DNA from: Bermanella sp044597725
GTDB lineage: Bacteria > Pseudomonadota > Gammaproteobacteria > Pseudomonadales > Oceanobacteraceae
Length of the DNA: 64,000 nucleotides
Direction: 5' to 3'
Assembly (NCBI RefSeq): GCF_044597725.1
Contig: NZ_CP139003.1
Coordinates: forward strand, 2,170,001 to 2,234,000
Part shown: one piece after another, positions 1 to 8,343 of the stretch
Layout of the letters: each line of letters starts with the position of its first letter
Position numbering within the stretch: the first letter of the stretch is position 1
Position numbers and translations under genes: made by a program
Notes under the pieces: model-generated
Databases searched by the model: none
Told to the model about the DNA's origin: nothing
What the model saw: the letters and a program-made list of their open reading frames with translations, nothing else

Positions 1-1457
1 AGGGTGATTTCATTGGCCCGTTTTCAGCAGCGCCAGCAGGGGTTCTAACCGATAGGGTTTCACTTGATTTCAAGTTTGGTTCTGGATTGGCTATTTTAGA
101 TGGTGACGGTAATCCTACTCCGCACTCTGTAACGATTAAAATTTATTGGCGTGAAAAAGTAGATGGTTCAAACTGGAATATAATAACCCGCACGTTCTCA
201 GATTCTACTGTCAATGAGCTTTCTTACACTGTTGATGTAAACCTTGGTGGATATAAAGATGTTGAGATTAAAGTCTTGCGGCATTCGAAAGAGACTGACG
301 ATTTAACCTACCGTGAAAAATGTGAGTGGGTCGGTTTGAAGTCGGAATTGCCTGCGGCCACTTCATACCCAGATGTCACGACAATTGCTCTCAAAATACG
401 CGGTACCAATGCGCTTGCTTCAACTGCAGAAAACAAAGTCAATCTAATAGCAACTCGCTATTTGCCTACATGGTCTGGCAGTTCATTCGGATCAAGCGCC
501 CCAACAACAGATATTGCTCCCGTTGTTAAGTATCTTGCTGATCAATGCGAACTCCCCGTCGATATGGATGAGTTAAAACGCTTGCATGATATTTGGAAAG
601 CCAGAGGCGATGAATTTAATGGCGTATTTGATAACCCAACTACGGCATGGGAGGCACTAAAGAGGATTTTGGCCGTAGGGTTTGCTGAGCCTACATTAGA
701 CTTTGGGCAGTTGGTTCCTGTGCGAGATGAGCAGAGAGCAACCATCGAGCATATGTATATGCCTCAAAATATTTTACCTAATAGCTGGAAAATGAATGCA
801 ACGCTATTTGATGCCAGTGAGCCAGATGGGGTTGAAGTAGAGTATATGGATGGCTCAGCTGGTACGTGGAAATCCGAAACCATAATGTGCACATTACCAG
901 GCGAAGCCGGTGAGAACCCAGAGAAGGTTAGGGCGTATGGAATAACAGATCGCACCAAGGCTTATCAGTTTGGTATGCGCAAGCGTTCAGCTATGCGCTA
1001 TCGTCGTAAGCAGCATAAATTTGCGACAGAGATGGACGGCTTAAACTCAAACTATTTGAGTTATGACGGTTTGGCCATTCAATCGCCATCATTCAGTCAA
1101 ACAGGCGAATTGCTTAGTTATGAAGGCAATATATTGGTGTTGAGTGAGCCTGTTGAGTTCTCAGCTGGCACACACTATATCGCGCTAAGAAAGCCTGACG
1201 GCACAGCCAGTGGTCCTTATGAATGTGTAAAAGGTGAGCAAGATAGCGAAGTCATCATTTCGCAAAGCTTGGATTTTAATCCGGTAATCAATGGCAGGCA
1301 GGAACCACCTTTCTTTATGTTCGGCGTAGCAAGTGAATGGTGCGAGCGTGTTTTGATTCAAGATATCCAGCCAAGCGGCACGGATCGAGTGAATCTTACT
1401 GCCATTAGTGACGATCCGCGAGTCTATGCTTATGACGATGCGGTTGCACCGAACTAA
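1..1457 (+). CDS. Phage tail tip / host-specificity protein, TipJ (lambda J-like) family, 5' truncated by window edge
   Basis: The reading frame is open from the left edge (frame of base 3) to the stop at 1455-1457, so the protein starts outside the window; an internal TTG at 87 is not its start. The visible N-terminal part reads GDFIGPFSAAPAG then, further on, PHSVTIKIYWRE, the pattern of TipJ-family tail-tip proteins (VGPF, a basic residue run, then a beta-sandwich with KPHSV-type wording). The C-terminal third carries the family's RKRSAMRYRR and a TELDGL-like ATEMDGLNSNYL segment. These proteins form the tip of a siphophage tail and contact the host receptor. The protein ends soon after this domain, without a long receptor-binding tail. 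Family assignment is from recognised wording, not a search. Confidence 0.8.
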   Translation, partial: GDFIGPFSAAPAGVLTDRVSLDFKFGSGLAILDGDGNPTPHSVTIKIYWREKVDGSNWNIITRTFSDSTVNELSYTVDVNLGGYKDVEIKVLRHSKETDDLTYREKCEWVGLKSELPAATSYPDVTTIALKIRGTNALASTAENKVNLIATRYLPTWSGSSFGSSAPTTDIAPVVKYLADQCELPVDMDELKRLHDIWKARGDEFNGVFDNPTTAWEALKRILAVGFAEPTLDFGQLVPVRDEQRATIEHMYMPQNILPNSWKMNATLFDASEPDGVEVEYMDGSAGTWKSETIMCTLPGEAGENPEKVRAYGITDRTKAYQFGMRKRSAMRYRRKQHKFATEMDGLNSNYLSYDGLAIQSPSFSQTGELLSYEGNILVLSEPVEFSAGTHYIALRKPDGTASGPYECVKGEQDSEVIISQSLDFNPVINGRQEPPFFMFGVASEWCERVLIQDIQPSGTDRVNLTAISDDPRVYAYDDAVAPN

Positions 1458-1496
1458 AAGCCGTTGTTAAATGACTCCCTTTAACAGGGAGTTATC

Positions 1497-1982
1497 ATGA
1501 AATTAATCTTATCACTGCTAATTACAATAGGCTTAACCGCATGTGCCAACGTCGATATGACAGAAGTCAGCGAAGATCAGCGCACCTTCACCAGTATTGT
1601 GGAAGTAGATGGTTTAGCCCGTAGCGAAGCCTATCAGCGCGCTCAGGAATGGGTTGCGCTCACTTATAACAGCGCCAATGATGTGATTCAGTCAAAGAAT
1701 GAAAAGACTGGACGTATCATAGGAAAGGGAATCACTACGGCAAAAGTAGACCTTGGAACTGGACCGCTGAATTACTGGCGATACAGTCACTCCATTGTGA
1801 TCGACACCAAGGACAATAAAGCCCGACTTGTTCTTTCTGATTTTATCAGCCTAAAGTCTGGCTACCCGCCACGATATGCCTACCTATACTACCCCGTGAA
1901 GGACAGTGTCCAGTCAGTATTATCGAGTTTTGAGCAGTATATGAGAACCGGCGGCAATCAAACCGTGGATTCTGATTGGTAA
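1497..1982 (+). CDS. Small lipoprotein with DUF4468-like (TBP-like fold) domain, prophage cargo
   Basis: 161 residues. The first 16 residues are a lipoprotein signal ending in the lipobox LTAC (Cys16), so it should be lipidated and membrane-anchored. The rest (about 25-150) resembles DUF4468: an amphipathic beta-alpha start, then WVALTYNSANDVIQS, a GRIIGKG turn and a YSHSIVIDTKDNKARLVLSD strand pair. No catalytic motif is seen. It follows the tail-tip gene by 39 bases on the same strand and is followed by a terminator. This is the usual place for a late-operon extra gene, possibly altering the host surface. That role is inference; the lipobox is seen directly. Confidence 0.7.
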   Translation: MKLILSLLITIGLTACANVDMTEVSEDQRTFTSIVEVDGLARSEAYQRAQEWVALTYNSANDVIQSKNEKTGRIIGKGITTAKVDLGTGPLNYWRYSHSIVIDTKDNKARLVLSDFISLKSGYPPRYAYLYYPVKDSVQSVLSSFEQYMRTGGNQTVDSDW

Positions 1983-2002
1983 GGTTATTCTAAGCTTGGC
2001 GA

Positions 2003-2032
2003 AGCCTATCATGCGGATGGTGGGCTTTTTTT
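2003..2032 (+). terminator. Rho-independent terminator of the phage late operon
   Basis: A 10-bp stem (2003-2012 with 2017-2026, two G-U pairs), a GCGG loop and a T run directly follow the lipoprotein stop codon. Confidence 0.8.
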
Positions 2033-2117
2033 ATGCTTGAAAATCAAAAACAAGGGGTGACAAAAAGGTGACAGGTACAATCATAAAAAACATAAGTCAT
2101 TGTTTTTATTAGGTTTT

Positions 2118-2216
2118 TTATTTTTTATTGCTCCAATCCATCATAGGTGCGGTGCAGAAACGGCGAGCATTTTTGCCTAGAGATTCAGCAGAGCTGGGCG
2201 TTAGGATTTCGTTCAT
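2118..2216 (-). pseudogene. dusA: 5' fragment of dusA (tRNA-dihydrouridine synthase A) cut by prophage integration
   Basis: On the minus strand an ATG at 2216 opens a 32-codon frame whose residues 19-28 read RFCTAPMMDW, the start of the FMN-binding barrel of DusA (RFxVAPMMDWT), which normally reduces uridine 20/20a of tRNA. Right after the W28 codon the match stops: four unrelated codons (SNKK) and a TAA follow. The frame therefore breaks exactly where known dusA-targeting prophages integrate. The rest of dusA should lie on the far side of the prophage, beyond the left edge, perhaps with a phage-supplied start. It sits 55 bases downstream of the EAL gene on the same strand. Confidence 0.8.
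2133..2147. other. Probable prophage attachment site (att core within dusA)
   Basis: dusA homology ends at the APMMDW codons and phage-like AT-rich sequence starts immediately to the left, so the crossover must lie within or beside CCAATCCATCATAGG. The matching copy should be at the other prophage end, outside the window, so the exact core cannot be fixed here. Confidence 0.55.
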
Positions 2217-2271
2217 GTAGATGCTACAACAAGGTCATGGAAACAGTCCGCTATTGTATCACGAGCTGGAA

Positions 2272-4818
2272 TTAGGCGTCATTTATGGGTTTAATTTCGA
2301 CTTCTTCACTTAGCAGCTTGGTAAAGGCTGCTTCGTTAGTAGGGCGGCCAAAATGATAGCCTTGGCAGATATCGCAATTTAACTCTTCAAGTACGACTCT
2401 CGTATGCTCGCTTTCTACGCCTTCCGCAACAACTTTCATTCCAAGATCGTGGGCCATGTGGATGGCGGTTTTGACTAAAACTTGGTTTTGCGGGTCGCTT
2501 TCTAAACCTAAAATGAATGCTTTATCAATTTTTAGTTCGTTTGCGGGTAGTTTTTTGAGATAGGCAAGGCTTGAATAGCCGGTACCAAAATCATCGATTG
2601 CAATCTGAACCCCAAGCTCACTTAACGACCACAGATTTTTTAACGCATGTTTTGTATCGCTCATCATTTGTGTTTCGGTTATCTCTAGTACCAAAAACTG
2701 ACAAAGCGTGGTGCGATCTTGCAGTATTAAATGCAAGGCTTCGATGAACTTATCGTCCTGCAAATTAAACGCACTGATATTGACCGATAAGGAAAGCTGA
2801 GGATGGCGTTTGTGCCATTTGTTTAGGCTGCTTAACCCGGTGTTAATAACCCATAAACTGAGAGCCTGTATAATGCCGCTTTGCTCGGCCATCTGTATGA
2901 ACTCATCGGGCATTATCAGCCCGTATTCTTTATGAGGCCAGCGAATCAGTGCTTCGGCGGCAATAATCTTTTGTGTGCGTGTATCAACTAAAGGCTGATA
3001 ATGCAGCATCAATGAACTTTCACTTATGGCGCGCTTGAGTTCGCCCATCAATACAAGTCGTCGGCCATTATAGGGGTCAATGTCTCGATTATACGCAATT
3101 ATATGGTCGGGGTTATCTTGAGCGGCATCAAGTGCAACGCCAACCTTGCGCAATAATTTATCACTGTTCCTTCCAAACTCGGGATAGGTAATGTAAGCAA
3201 ATTGAATGTTGAGCTCTAACTCCATGCCATTTATTTCGACAGGGTGATCTATCAGCAGCTTAAGTTTATACAGGGTGCTTTCAATGGATCTATGGTCAGG
3301 AGCGAGTATAAACCCATGGGTGCTTGCACTGAGGGTGGCCGCATAGAATTGATTCTTTGCGCTTATGGGCAGTGCCATGGAAGTTGCGCGCAGTGTTTTA
3401 TTTAAACGTATAGAAAAGTCCTTTAAAGCGAGGTTGCTAAGTTCTCTACCCAAGGTTTTATCTATAACTTCAAGTCTTTCTAAATGGCAAACCACCAGCA
3501 CACCATGTTTATTGTGATTGAGTTCTGACTGTAAGAACGTATCAAACTTATTGCGGTTAGGCAGTTCTGTAATTGCATCATGAGTTGCCGTGAATAGCAT
3601 GGATGCTTGTAGCTGTGCAGTTTGCTGGTTGCTATCGATAACTATTTGCTTGGCTTTCAGTCTAGATTCTCGCTCCATATAAATGCGTCGGGCCAATGCA
3701 ATACTAAATGTGAACAGCTCAAGTGTTGAGCCAATTTGAATGGCGTTATTGGTTACTGCATTAAACGGCAAAAGGCCAAGTTTAGAGAGCAAAAATGTAC
3801 AGGCGCCTAGAATCAAAAATGACCATGCTAATAGGAAAATATTGCGGTCTGCACTTTTTTTGGCGACAAAAAGTCCGATTAAAAAACAGCTTGGCACAAC
3901 GATCAGCCCGGTAATAACTATCATTTGGATGGCACTTTGGTAGCCGCTAAACGGACTTATTATCAATACAAGTAGGGGTAGCGAAAATAACCCCATGAAT
4001 AGATTACGAATACGATTGGTTTGCTCAAATTTTAGGAATTTAAAAGAAAACAGTGCAGTAAGCATGACCGCCGCTGCTGCCAAAATAAGCTGTGACCATC
4101 TATGAAATTCGGGAGACTCAGGGTAAACGTATTCAAATAACACAGCTGACTGAGACGTTATTAATAGCCCGAGGCTTACTGCATATCCTGCATAAGTTAA
4201 ATATACCGACTCTTTAAGGTATAGATAAATAAGTAAATTCAGTAGTGAGACGCTTAAAATTAAACCAATGTAGAGGAACTGCATACCGTTGCTATCACGG
4301 TAATATTTTTGAAAGTGATCAATATCCCAGACAATTGCTTGTGTTTGTACTGGCGAGTTGGTTTTAATTTTGGCCAAGTAGCGCTGAGTGGATTGAGCAG
4401 GTAATGTAATCGTACTGATAAAGTTAGGGTGGGCAAATTGGCGATTTGAAAATCGGTAATTGTCACCTGTATGCAGAATATCCTCGACACCTTCACCATG
4501 GACTTTATAGACGCTTATGTTATCCAATAAGGGATAATTAAAATCGAGTAGGCGTATTAGGTCGGTATCTTGATTGTTGCTAAGTTCAAACATCACCCAT
4601 ACGGTGGCATTAGTGTAACCAAGATTCAGAGTATTGGCCTTGATTGACTGCCACTGAGTCGCTTTTAATGCCGTAGTGGGAGAATAGTTATGCTGGGCAT
4701 CGATCAACACATGAAAATCATTAACAGTGTGCTTACCCATCTCAATAGGCGAGGCAATAGGCGATGCAAACGCCACCGTGAGCAAAAGGCAGAATGTTAA
4801 GAATCGCTGGTAGGGCAT
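2272..4818 (-). CDS. Membrane cyclic-di-GMP phosphodiesterase: 7TMR-DISM sensor, degenerate GGDEF, EAL
   Basis: From the ATG at 4818 the protein starts with a signal peptide (MPYQRFLTFCLLLTVAFA), which favours this start over the GTG at 4860; GGA lies just upstream. Order: periplasmic 7TMR-DISM extracellular domain (about 25-170), seven membrane helices (about 180-390), a GGDEF-like domain (about 415-590) and an EAL domain (about 605-845). The GGDEF part keeps LPNRNKF but has no GGDEF/GGEEF signature, so it should not make c-di-GMP. The EAL part keeps AEALIRW, NIS, EITE, DDFGTGYSSL, LKID and AEGVES, so it should be an active phosphodiesterase hydrolysing c-di-GMP to pGpG. The DISM sensor suggests control by a periplasmic ligand; which one is unknown. 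Confidence 0.85.
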   Translation of the reverse strand: MPYQRFLTFCLLLTVAFASPIASPIEMGKHTVNDFHVLIDAQHNYSPTTALKATQWQSIKANTLNLGYTNATVWVMFELSNNQDTDLIRLLDFNYPLLDNISVYKVHGEGVEDILHTGDNYRFSNRQFAHPNFISTITLPAQSTQRYLAKIKTNSPVQTQAIVWDIDHFQKYYRDSNGMQFLYIGLILSVSLLNLLIYLYLKESVYLTYAGYAVSLGLLITSQSAVLFEYVYPESPEFHRWSQLILAAAAVMLTALFSFKFLKFEQTNRIRNLFMGLFSLPLLVLIISPFSGYQSAIQMIVITGLIVVPSCFLIGLFVAKKSADRNIFLLAWSFLILGACTFLLSKLGLLPFNAVTNNAIQIGSTLELFTFSIALARRIYMERESRLKAKQIVIDSNQQTAQLQASMLFTATHDAITELPNRNKFDTFLQSELNHNKHGVLVVCHLERLEVIDKTLGRELSNLALKDFSIRLNKTLRATSMALPISAKNQFYAATLSASTHGFILAPDHRSIESTLYKLKLLIDHPVEINGMELELNIQFAYITYPEFGRNSDKLLRKVGVALDAAQDNPDHIIAYNRDIDPYNGRRLVLMGELKRAISESSLMLHYQPLVDTRTQKIIAAEALIRWPHKEYGLIMPDEFIQMAEQSGIIQALSLWVINTGLSSLNKWHKRHPQLSLSVNISAFNLQDDKFIEALHLILQDRTTLCQFLVLEITETQMMSDTKHALKNLWSLSELGVQIAIDDFGTGYSSLAYLKKLPANELKIDKAFILGLESDPQNQVLVKTAIHMAHDLGMKVVAEGVESEHTRVVLEELNCDICQGYHFGRPTNEAAFTKLLSEEVEIKPINDA

Positions 4819-4881
4819 GCAGATCCATAGCAAATTAGGCTTGTCTTTGCAGTCTAGCACAAATCCTTTAGGGGTTATGTG

Positions 4882-4910
4882 TTGGCGTAAGCGCCCCTAA
4901 GCCCTATAAT
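4882..4910 (+). promoter_or_regulatory. Sigma-70 promoter for gltX
   Basis: TTGGCG at 4882-4887 and a perfect TATAAT at 4905-4910 are separated by 17 bases, 31 bases upstream of the gltX start codon. Confidence 0.7.
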
Positions 4911-4940
4911 TGCAGCTTTTCAAATTGGCTAGGTTTTTTC

Positions 4941-6449
4941 ATGACTGTTCGTACTCGCGTAGCACCCTCCCCAACGGGCGACCCGCACGTAGGCACCGCC
5001 TACATTGCTTTATTTAACTTAGCATTTGCTCGCCAGCATGGTGGTCAGTTTTTACTCAGAATAGAGGATACGGATCAATCCCGTAGCACTGCGTCATCAG
5101 AACAAGCCATCTACGATAGTCTTCGTTGGCTAGGACTAGAATGGGATGAAGGGCCGGATGTAGGTGGCCCGCATGGTCCATATCGACAAAGCGAGCGCAG
5201 CGAGATTTATGCAAAGCACATCGATATTTTGCTAGAAAAAGGTCATGCCTTTAAGTGCTACCGCACAACTGAAGAATTAGAAGCGTTACGCGTTCAAAAG
5301 CAAGAGCAGGGTGGTTACTCGGCGTTAAAGTTCTCTGATTTAGCTTTGGATGAAAACGAGGTTAAGAAACGCGAGTCCGAAAATGCACCCTATGTTGTGC
5401 GCATGAATGTTCCTGAAGAAGGTGTTTGCCGCTTTAAAGATGAGCTGCGTGGCGAAATCGAAATGGAATGGGCGATGATCGACTGCCAAGTGTTAATGAA
5501 GTCAGACGGCATGCCTACATACCATTTAGCCAATGTGGTGGACGATCATTTAATGGATATTACCCATGTTATTCGCGGTGAAGAATGGCTTAGTTCGGCA
5601 CCTAAACACCAGTTGTTATACCAGTACTTTGACTGGACCATGCCGACATTGATCCACATGCCTCTGCTGCGTAATCCAGATAAATCGAAGCTCAGCAAAC
5701 GCAAGAACCCAACCAGTATTTTATACTACAAAAAAATGGGCTTTTTGCCCGAGGCCTTACTTAATTACTTAGGCCGCATGGGTTGGTCTATGCCTGATGA
5801 GCGGGAGCAATTTACAAGGGATGAAATGTTTGCGCATTTCGATATTCAGCGCGTATCCCTAGGTGGCCCTATTTTCGATCTAGAAAAACTAAGCTGGCTG
5901 AATAGCCAATGGCTACGTGACTTAAGTGAAGAAGAATTTGTACAAAGGTTTATCGATTGGGGGCTTGATAAGTCTGCCTTGATGCCAGTGGTGCAACATG
6001 TTCAGCCACGAGTTGAGCGTTTATCTGATGTTGTACCGCTTACTTCATTTTTGCTGTCGGGCATGCTGCCATTGGCTGCCGAGGACTTTGAGCACAAGAA
6101 GCTTGAGCAGGCTGAGGTGGTCAAGTTATTGCAAATGGGATTGTGGCAATTAGAGGCAATTCGTCAATGGAATAAAGACGAAATCCAGCAACGATTGTTT
6201 GCTTTGGCAAGAATAATGGAACTAAAACCCAAAGAGTTCTTACCACCATTTTTTATGGCCATAGCCGGTACAACGCAATCATTCTCAGTGCTTGATAGTA
6301 TGGCAATTTTAGGGCCTGACATGAGTCGCGCTAGAGTGCGCAACGCCATTGAAATATTGGGTGGCGTGTCTAAGAAGGCCATGAAAAAACTGGATAAAGA
6401 ATATCGCTCTATCGCACTTCAAGTTGAAGAAGCCCTTAATGCAGAATAA
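4941..6449 (+). CDS. gltX: Glutamyl-tRNA synthetase
   Basis: 502 residues, near full length for class I bacterial GluRS; it charges tRNA-Glu with glutamate using ATP in the cytoplasm. The HIGH-type motif is in PSPTGDPHVGTAY (about residues 9-21) and the KMSKS-type motif is KLSKR (about 250). The IRGEEW and HMPLLRN segments of the GluRS core are present, followed by an all-helical C-terminal anticodon-binding domain. The start at 4941 gives the expected MTVRTRVAPSPTG terminus. It is followed at 9 bases by kdsC on the same strand, so the genes may be co-transcribed. Confidence 0.97.
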   Translation: MTVRTRVAPSPTGDPHVGTAYIALFNLAFARQHGGQFLLRIEDTDQSRSTASSEQAIYDSLRWLGLEWDEGPDVGGPHGPYRQSERSEIYAKHIDILLEKGHAFKCYRTTEELEALRVQKQEQGGYSALKFSDLALDENEVKKRESENAPYVVRMNVPEEGVCRFKDELRGEIEMEWAMIDCQVLMKSDGMPTYHLANVVDDHLMDITHVIRGEEWLSSAPKHQLLYQYFDWTMPTLIHMPLLRNPDKSKLSKRKNPTSILYYKKMGFLPEALLNYLGRMGWSMPDEREQFTRDEMFAHFDIQRVSLGGPIFDLEKLSWLNSQWLRDLSEEEFVQRFIDWGLDKSALMPVVQHVQPRVERLSDVVPLTSFLLSGMLPLAAEDFEHKKLEQAEVVKLLQMGLWQLEAIRQWNKDEIQQRLFALARIMELKPKEFLPPFFMAIAGTTQSFSVLDSMAILGPDMSRARVRNAIEILGGVSKKAMKKLDKEYRSIALQVEEALNAE

Positions 6450-6458
6450 GGATTAACC

Positions 6459-7031
6459 ATGATATCGAACGCAATTAAGCAGAAAGCACAGCAAATAAAG
6501 CTCGTTGTGTTTGATGTCGATGGTGTCTTAACCGATGGTACCTTAGTCTATGGTGAGCATGGCGAAGCTTTAAAGTTGTTCAATGTTAAAGATGGTGTTG
6601 GCTTAAAATTATTACAGCAGCAGGGTTTTGATGTGGCGGTTATTAGCGCCAAATCATCCAAACCACTTGATAAGCGACTTGAAGATCTTGCCATTCAGCA
6701 CGCCATCACTGGCTGTAAAGATAAACTAGGCGCATTAGAAGCATTATGCCAATCATTACAGATTAATTTTGATGAAGTGGCATTTTGTGGCGACGATATG
6801 GTGGATTTGAAAGTCATGTCTAAGGTGGGCTTATCCATTGCCCCTAAAGATGCTTACTTTATGGTAACTGAAGTTGCTGACTGGGTGACAGAAACATCGG
6901 GTGGCCGGGGCGTGGCGCGAGAAGTTGCCGACGTTATTATAGGCTCACAAATGTCATTAAAGGATGCGTATATATCCACCATGCTACCCGAGTTTGAACA
7001 TAGCGATTATTTAAACGCTATTAAGGAATAA
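6459..7031 (+). CDS. kdsC: 3-deoxy-D-manno-octulosonate 8-phosphate phosphatase (KdsC, HAD family)
   Basis: 190 residues, typical for KdsC. It removes phosphate from Kdo-8-phosphate in the Kdo branch of lipopolysaccharide synthesis. HAD motif I is FDVDGVLTDG (nucleophile Asp19, acid Asp21), motif II is the S of VISAKSS, and motif IV is GDDMVDL near residue 108. The C-terminal ETSGGRGVAREV is a KdsC hallmark that closes over the neighbouring subunit's active site in the tetramer. Its neighbour kdsB acts next but one in the same pathway; the kdsB start codon is 3 bases after this stop. Confidence 0.93.
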   Translation: MISNAIKQKAQQIKLVVFDVDGVLTDGTLVYGEHGEALKLFNVKDGVGLKLLQQQGFDVAVISAKSSKPLDKRLEDLAIQHAITGCKDKLGALEALCQSLQINFDEVAFCGDDMVDLKVMSKVGLSIAPKDAYFMVTEVADWVTETSGGRGVAREVADVIIGSQMSLKDAYISTMLPEFEHSDYLNAIKE

Positions 7032-7033
7032 TT

Positions 7034-7801
7034 TTGAGTACCTATAAAATAGTAATCCCTGCTCGATATGGGTCATCACGCTTGCCAGGAAAGCCGCTTA
7101 TTGAGTTGGCAGGTAAACCTATGATTCAGCACGTTTATGAGCGTGCCTGCGAAACCAGTGCAACCGAAATTGTCATTGCAACCGATGATGTGCGAATTGC
7201 AGAGGTTGCAAAATCGTTTTCTGCCAGCGTTGTTATGACATCACCTGACCATGAAAATGGAACTGAGCGTATTGCTGAGGTGGCAGATAAACTGGGTTGG
7301 GCAGAAGATGACGTGGTGGTTAACTTGCAAGGGGATGAACCATTGATACCACGTCAATTGGTCGATATGACGGCAGATGGCTTGCTACAAAATCCAGATG
7401 CAGGAATGTCCTCATTGTGCACACCGATAACAGATGTAGAGGATGGCTTTGACCCTAATGTGGTTAAGGTTGTTTTAGATAACCGTCAATTTGCGCTTTA
7501 TTTTAGTCGAGCACCCATCCCATGGGATAGGGATCAATACAGTCAAAGTCAGTCGGCTTTAACTAATAAACTCGATGTATATCGCCATATTGGCATGTAT
7601 GGTTACCGTGTGAGCTTTTTGCGCCAATACCAAACAATGGCTGCCACGCCTCTTGAACTGGCCGAGTGCCTAGAGCAGCTTAGGGCGCTTTGTTATGGGG
7701 TGAAAATCCATATGGGCGTTATTGATAAAGCACCTGGGCATGGTATTGATACACAGGCCGATGTCGCTAGAGTCGAAGCACAACTGGCCCTGCTAAAATA
7801 A
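7034..7801 (+). CDS. kdsB: 3-deoxy-manno-octulosonate cytidylyltransferase (CMP-Kdo synthetase)
   Basis: 255 residues. It activates Kdo with CTP to CMP-Kdo for transfer to lipid A. The N-terminal PARYGSSRLPGKPL (about 7-20) is the nucleotide-binding loop; NLQGDEPLIP, SRAPIPW and HIGMYGYR are family landmarks. The start is TTG at 7034, preceded by an AGGA that overlaps the end of kdsC; no nearer ATG keeps the IVIPARYGSSR strand. Convergent with the SulA-like gene, overlapping it by 9 bases at the stop codons. Confidence 0.95.
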   Translation: MSTYKIVIPARYGSSRLPGKPLIELAGKPMIQHVYERACETSATEIVIATDDVRIAEVAKSFSASVVMTSPDHENGTERIAEVADKLGWAEDDVVVNLQGDEPLIPRQLVDMTADGLLQNPDAGMSSLCTPITDVEDGFDPNVVKVVLDNRQFALYFSRAPIPWDRDQYSQSQSALTNKLDVYRHIGMYGYRVSFLRQYQTMAATPLELAECLEQLRALCYGVKIHMGVIDKAPGHGIDTQADVARVEAQLALLK

Positions 7802-8131
7802 ATCGAGCTGGCTGGCCGTATTCATGGCGTGCCCTTGGCCCACCCAGTTAAGCTCTGTGCCGCTGCGAATAGCAATCAAGGAAAGCTTTTGCTGGGCAAG
7901 TAAGTTAAAACGGCTTTTGGGTAGTGTGATAGCATTGTACAATTGACTTTCAAGAGCCGTTTCAATAGCTTGCGTTGCTCTGTCCCAATCTTTAGGGTGC
8001 ATAAGAAGCGTGCGAGATTGCTCAAATGACGGCCGGTTGCGTAATTCTGCCAATGTTTTATGAGTAGGGGCAACCCAAAGGTTCCATTGGCGTGATGATG
8101 CTGGGTTAAGTAACGGCTTAGCTAAGTTCAT
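7793..8131 (-). CDS. SulA-like SOS cell-division inhibitor (putative)
   Basis: 112 residues. The order WNLWVAP, SRTLLMHPKDWDRATQAIETALESQLYNAITLP and a late beta-rich end matches the RecA/SulA-like layout of SulA (LTWLAP..., leucine-rich strand, aleqaLrSGncsaVlgWp), but identity is weak. SulA blocks FtsZ assembly after DNA damage. The strongest support is context: a LexA box lies 48 bases upstream of the start codon on the same control region. It is convergent with kdsB and divergent from tig. An alternative is another small SOS protein of unknown action. Function is inference; the regulation is well supported. Confidence 0.6.
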   Translation of the reverse strand: MNLAKPLLNPASSRQWNLWVAPTHKTLAELRNRPSFEQSRTLLMHPKDWDRATQAIETALESQLYNAITLPKSRFNLLAQQKLSLIAIRSGTELNWVGQGHAMNTASQLDLF

Positions 8132-8178
8132 AAATCACCTGTTTCTATACAGTGTTTTTACTGGATAGCCATACAGTA

Positions 8179-8194
8179 CTGTATGAATCAACAG
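8179..8194. promoter_or_regulatory. LexA (SOS) operator
   Basis: CTGTATGAATCAACAG matches CTGT-N8-ACAG exactly, with TA before and GT after as in the extended consensus. The left half overlaps a perfect palindrome, ATACAGTACTGTAT (8171-8184), and a CTGT-N6-ACAG element (8139-8152) lies nearer the gene, so LexA could contact more than one half-site. It stands between the SulA-like gene and tig; the former is the likely target. Confidence 0.8.
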
Positions 8195-8343
8195 GTGTAA
8201 AGTATAAAATTGACTGAAAATTGGTCTAATTGAGTCAAAAACATAAATGGTTGGGAAAAAACTGCTTGATTCCATTGGAACCAATCAATAGAGTACTCAA
8301 CCCTTAAATTCACTAGCTTCTGTATTTTGTGTGTGAGGCATTC

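Noticed and set aside
87..89. TTG as start of the tail-tip protein
   Set aside because: The same frame is open to the left edge and codes for conserved family sequence, so the gene starts outside the window.
2217..2271. tRNA-type integration site at the prophage end
   Set aside because: No tRNA 3' end or T-loop is visible; the junction lies in dusA instead.
8329..8343. GTG start five codons before trigger factor
   Set aside because: The normal terminus is MQVSVETLSSLERKL, from the ATG at 8344.
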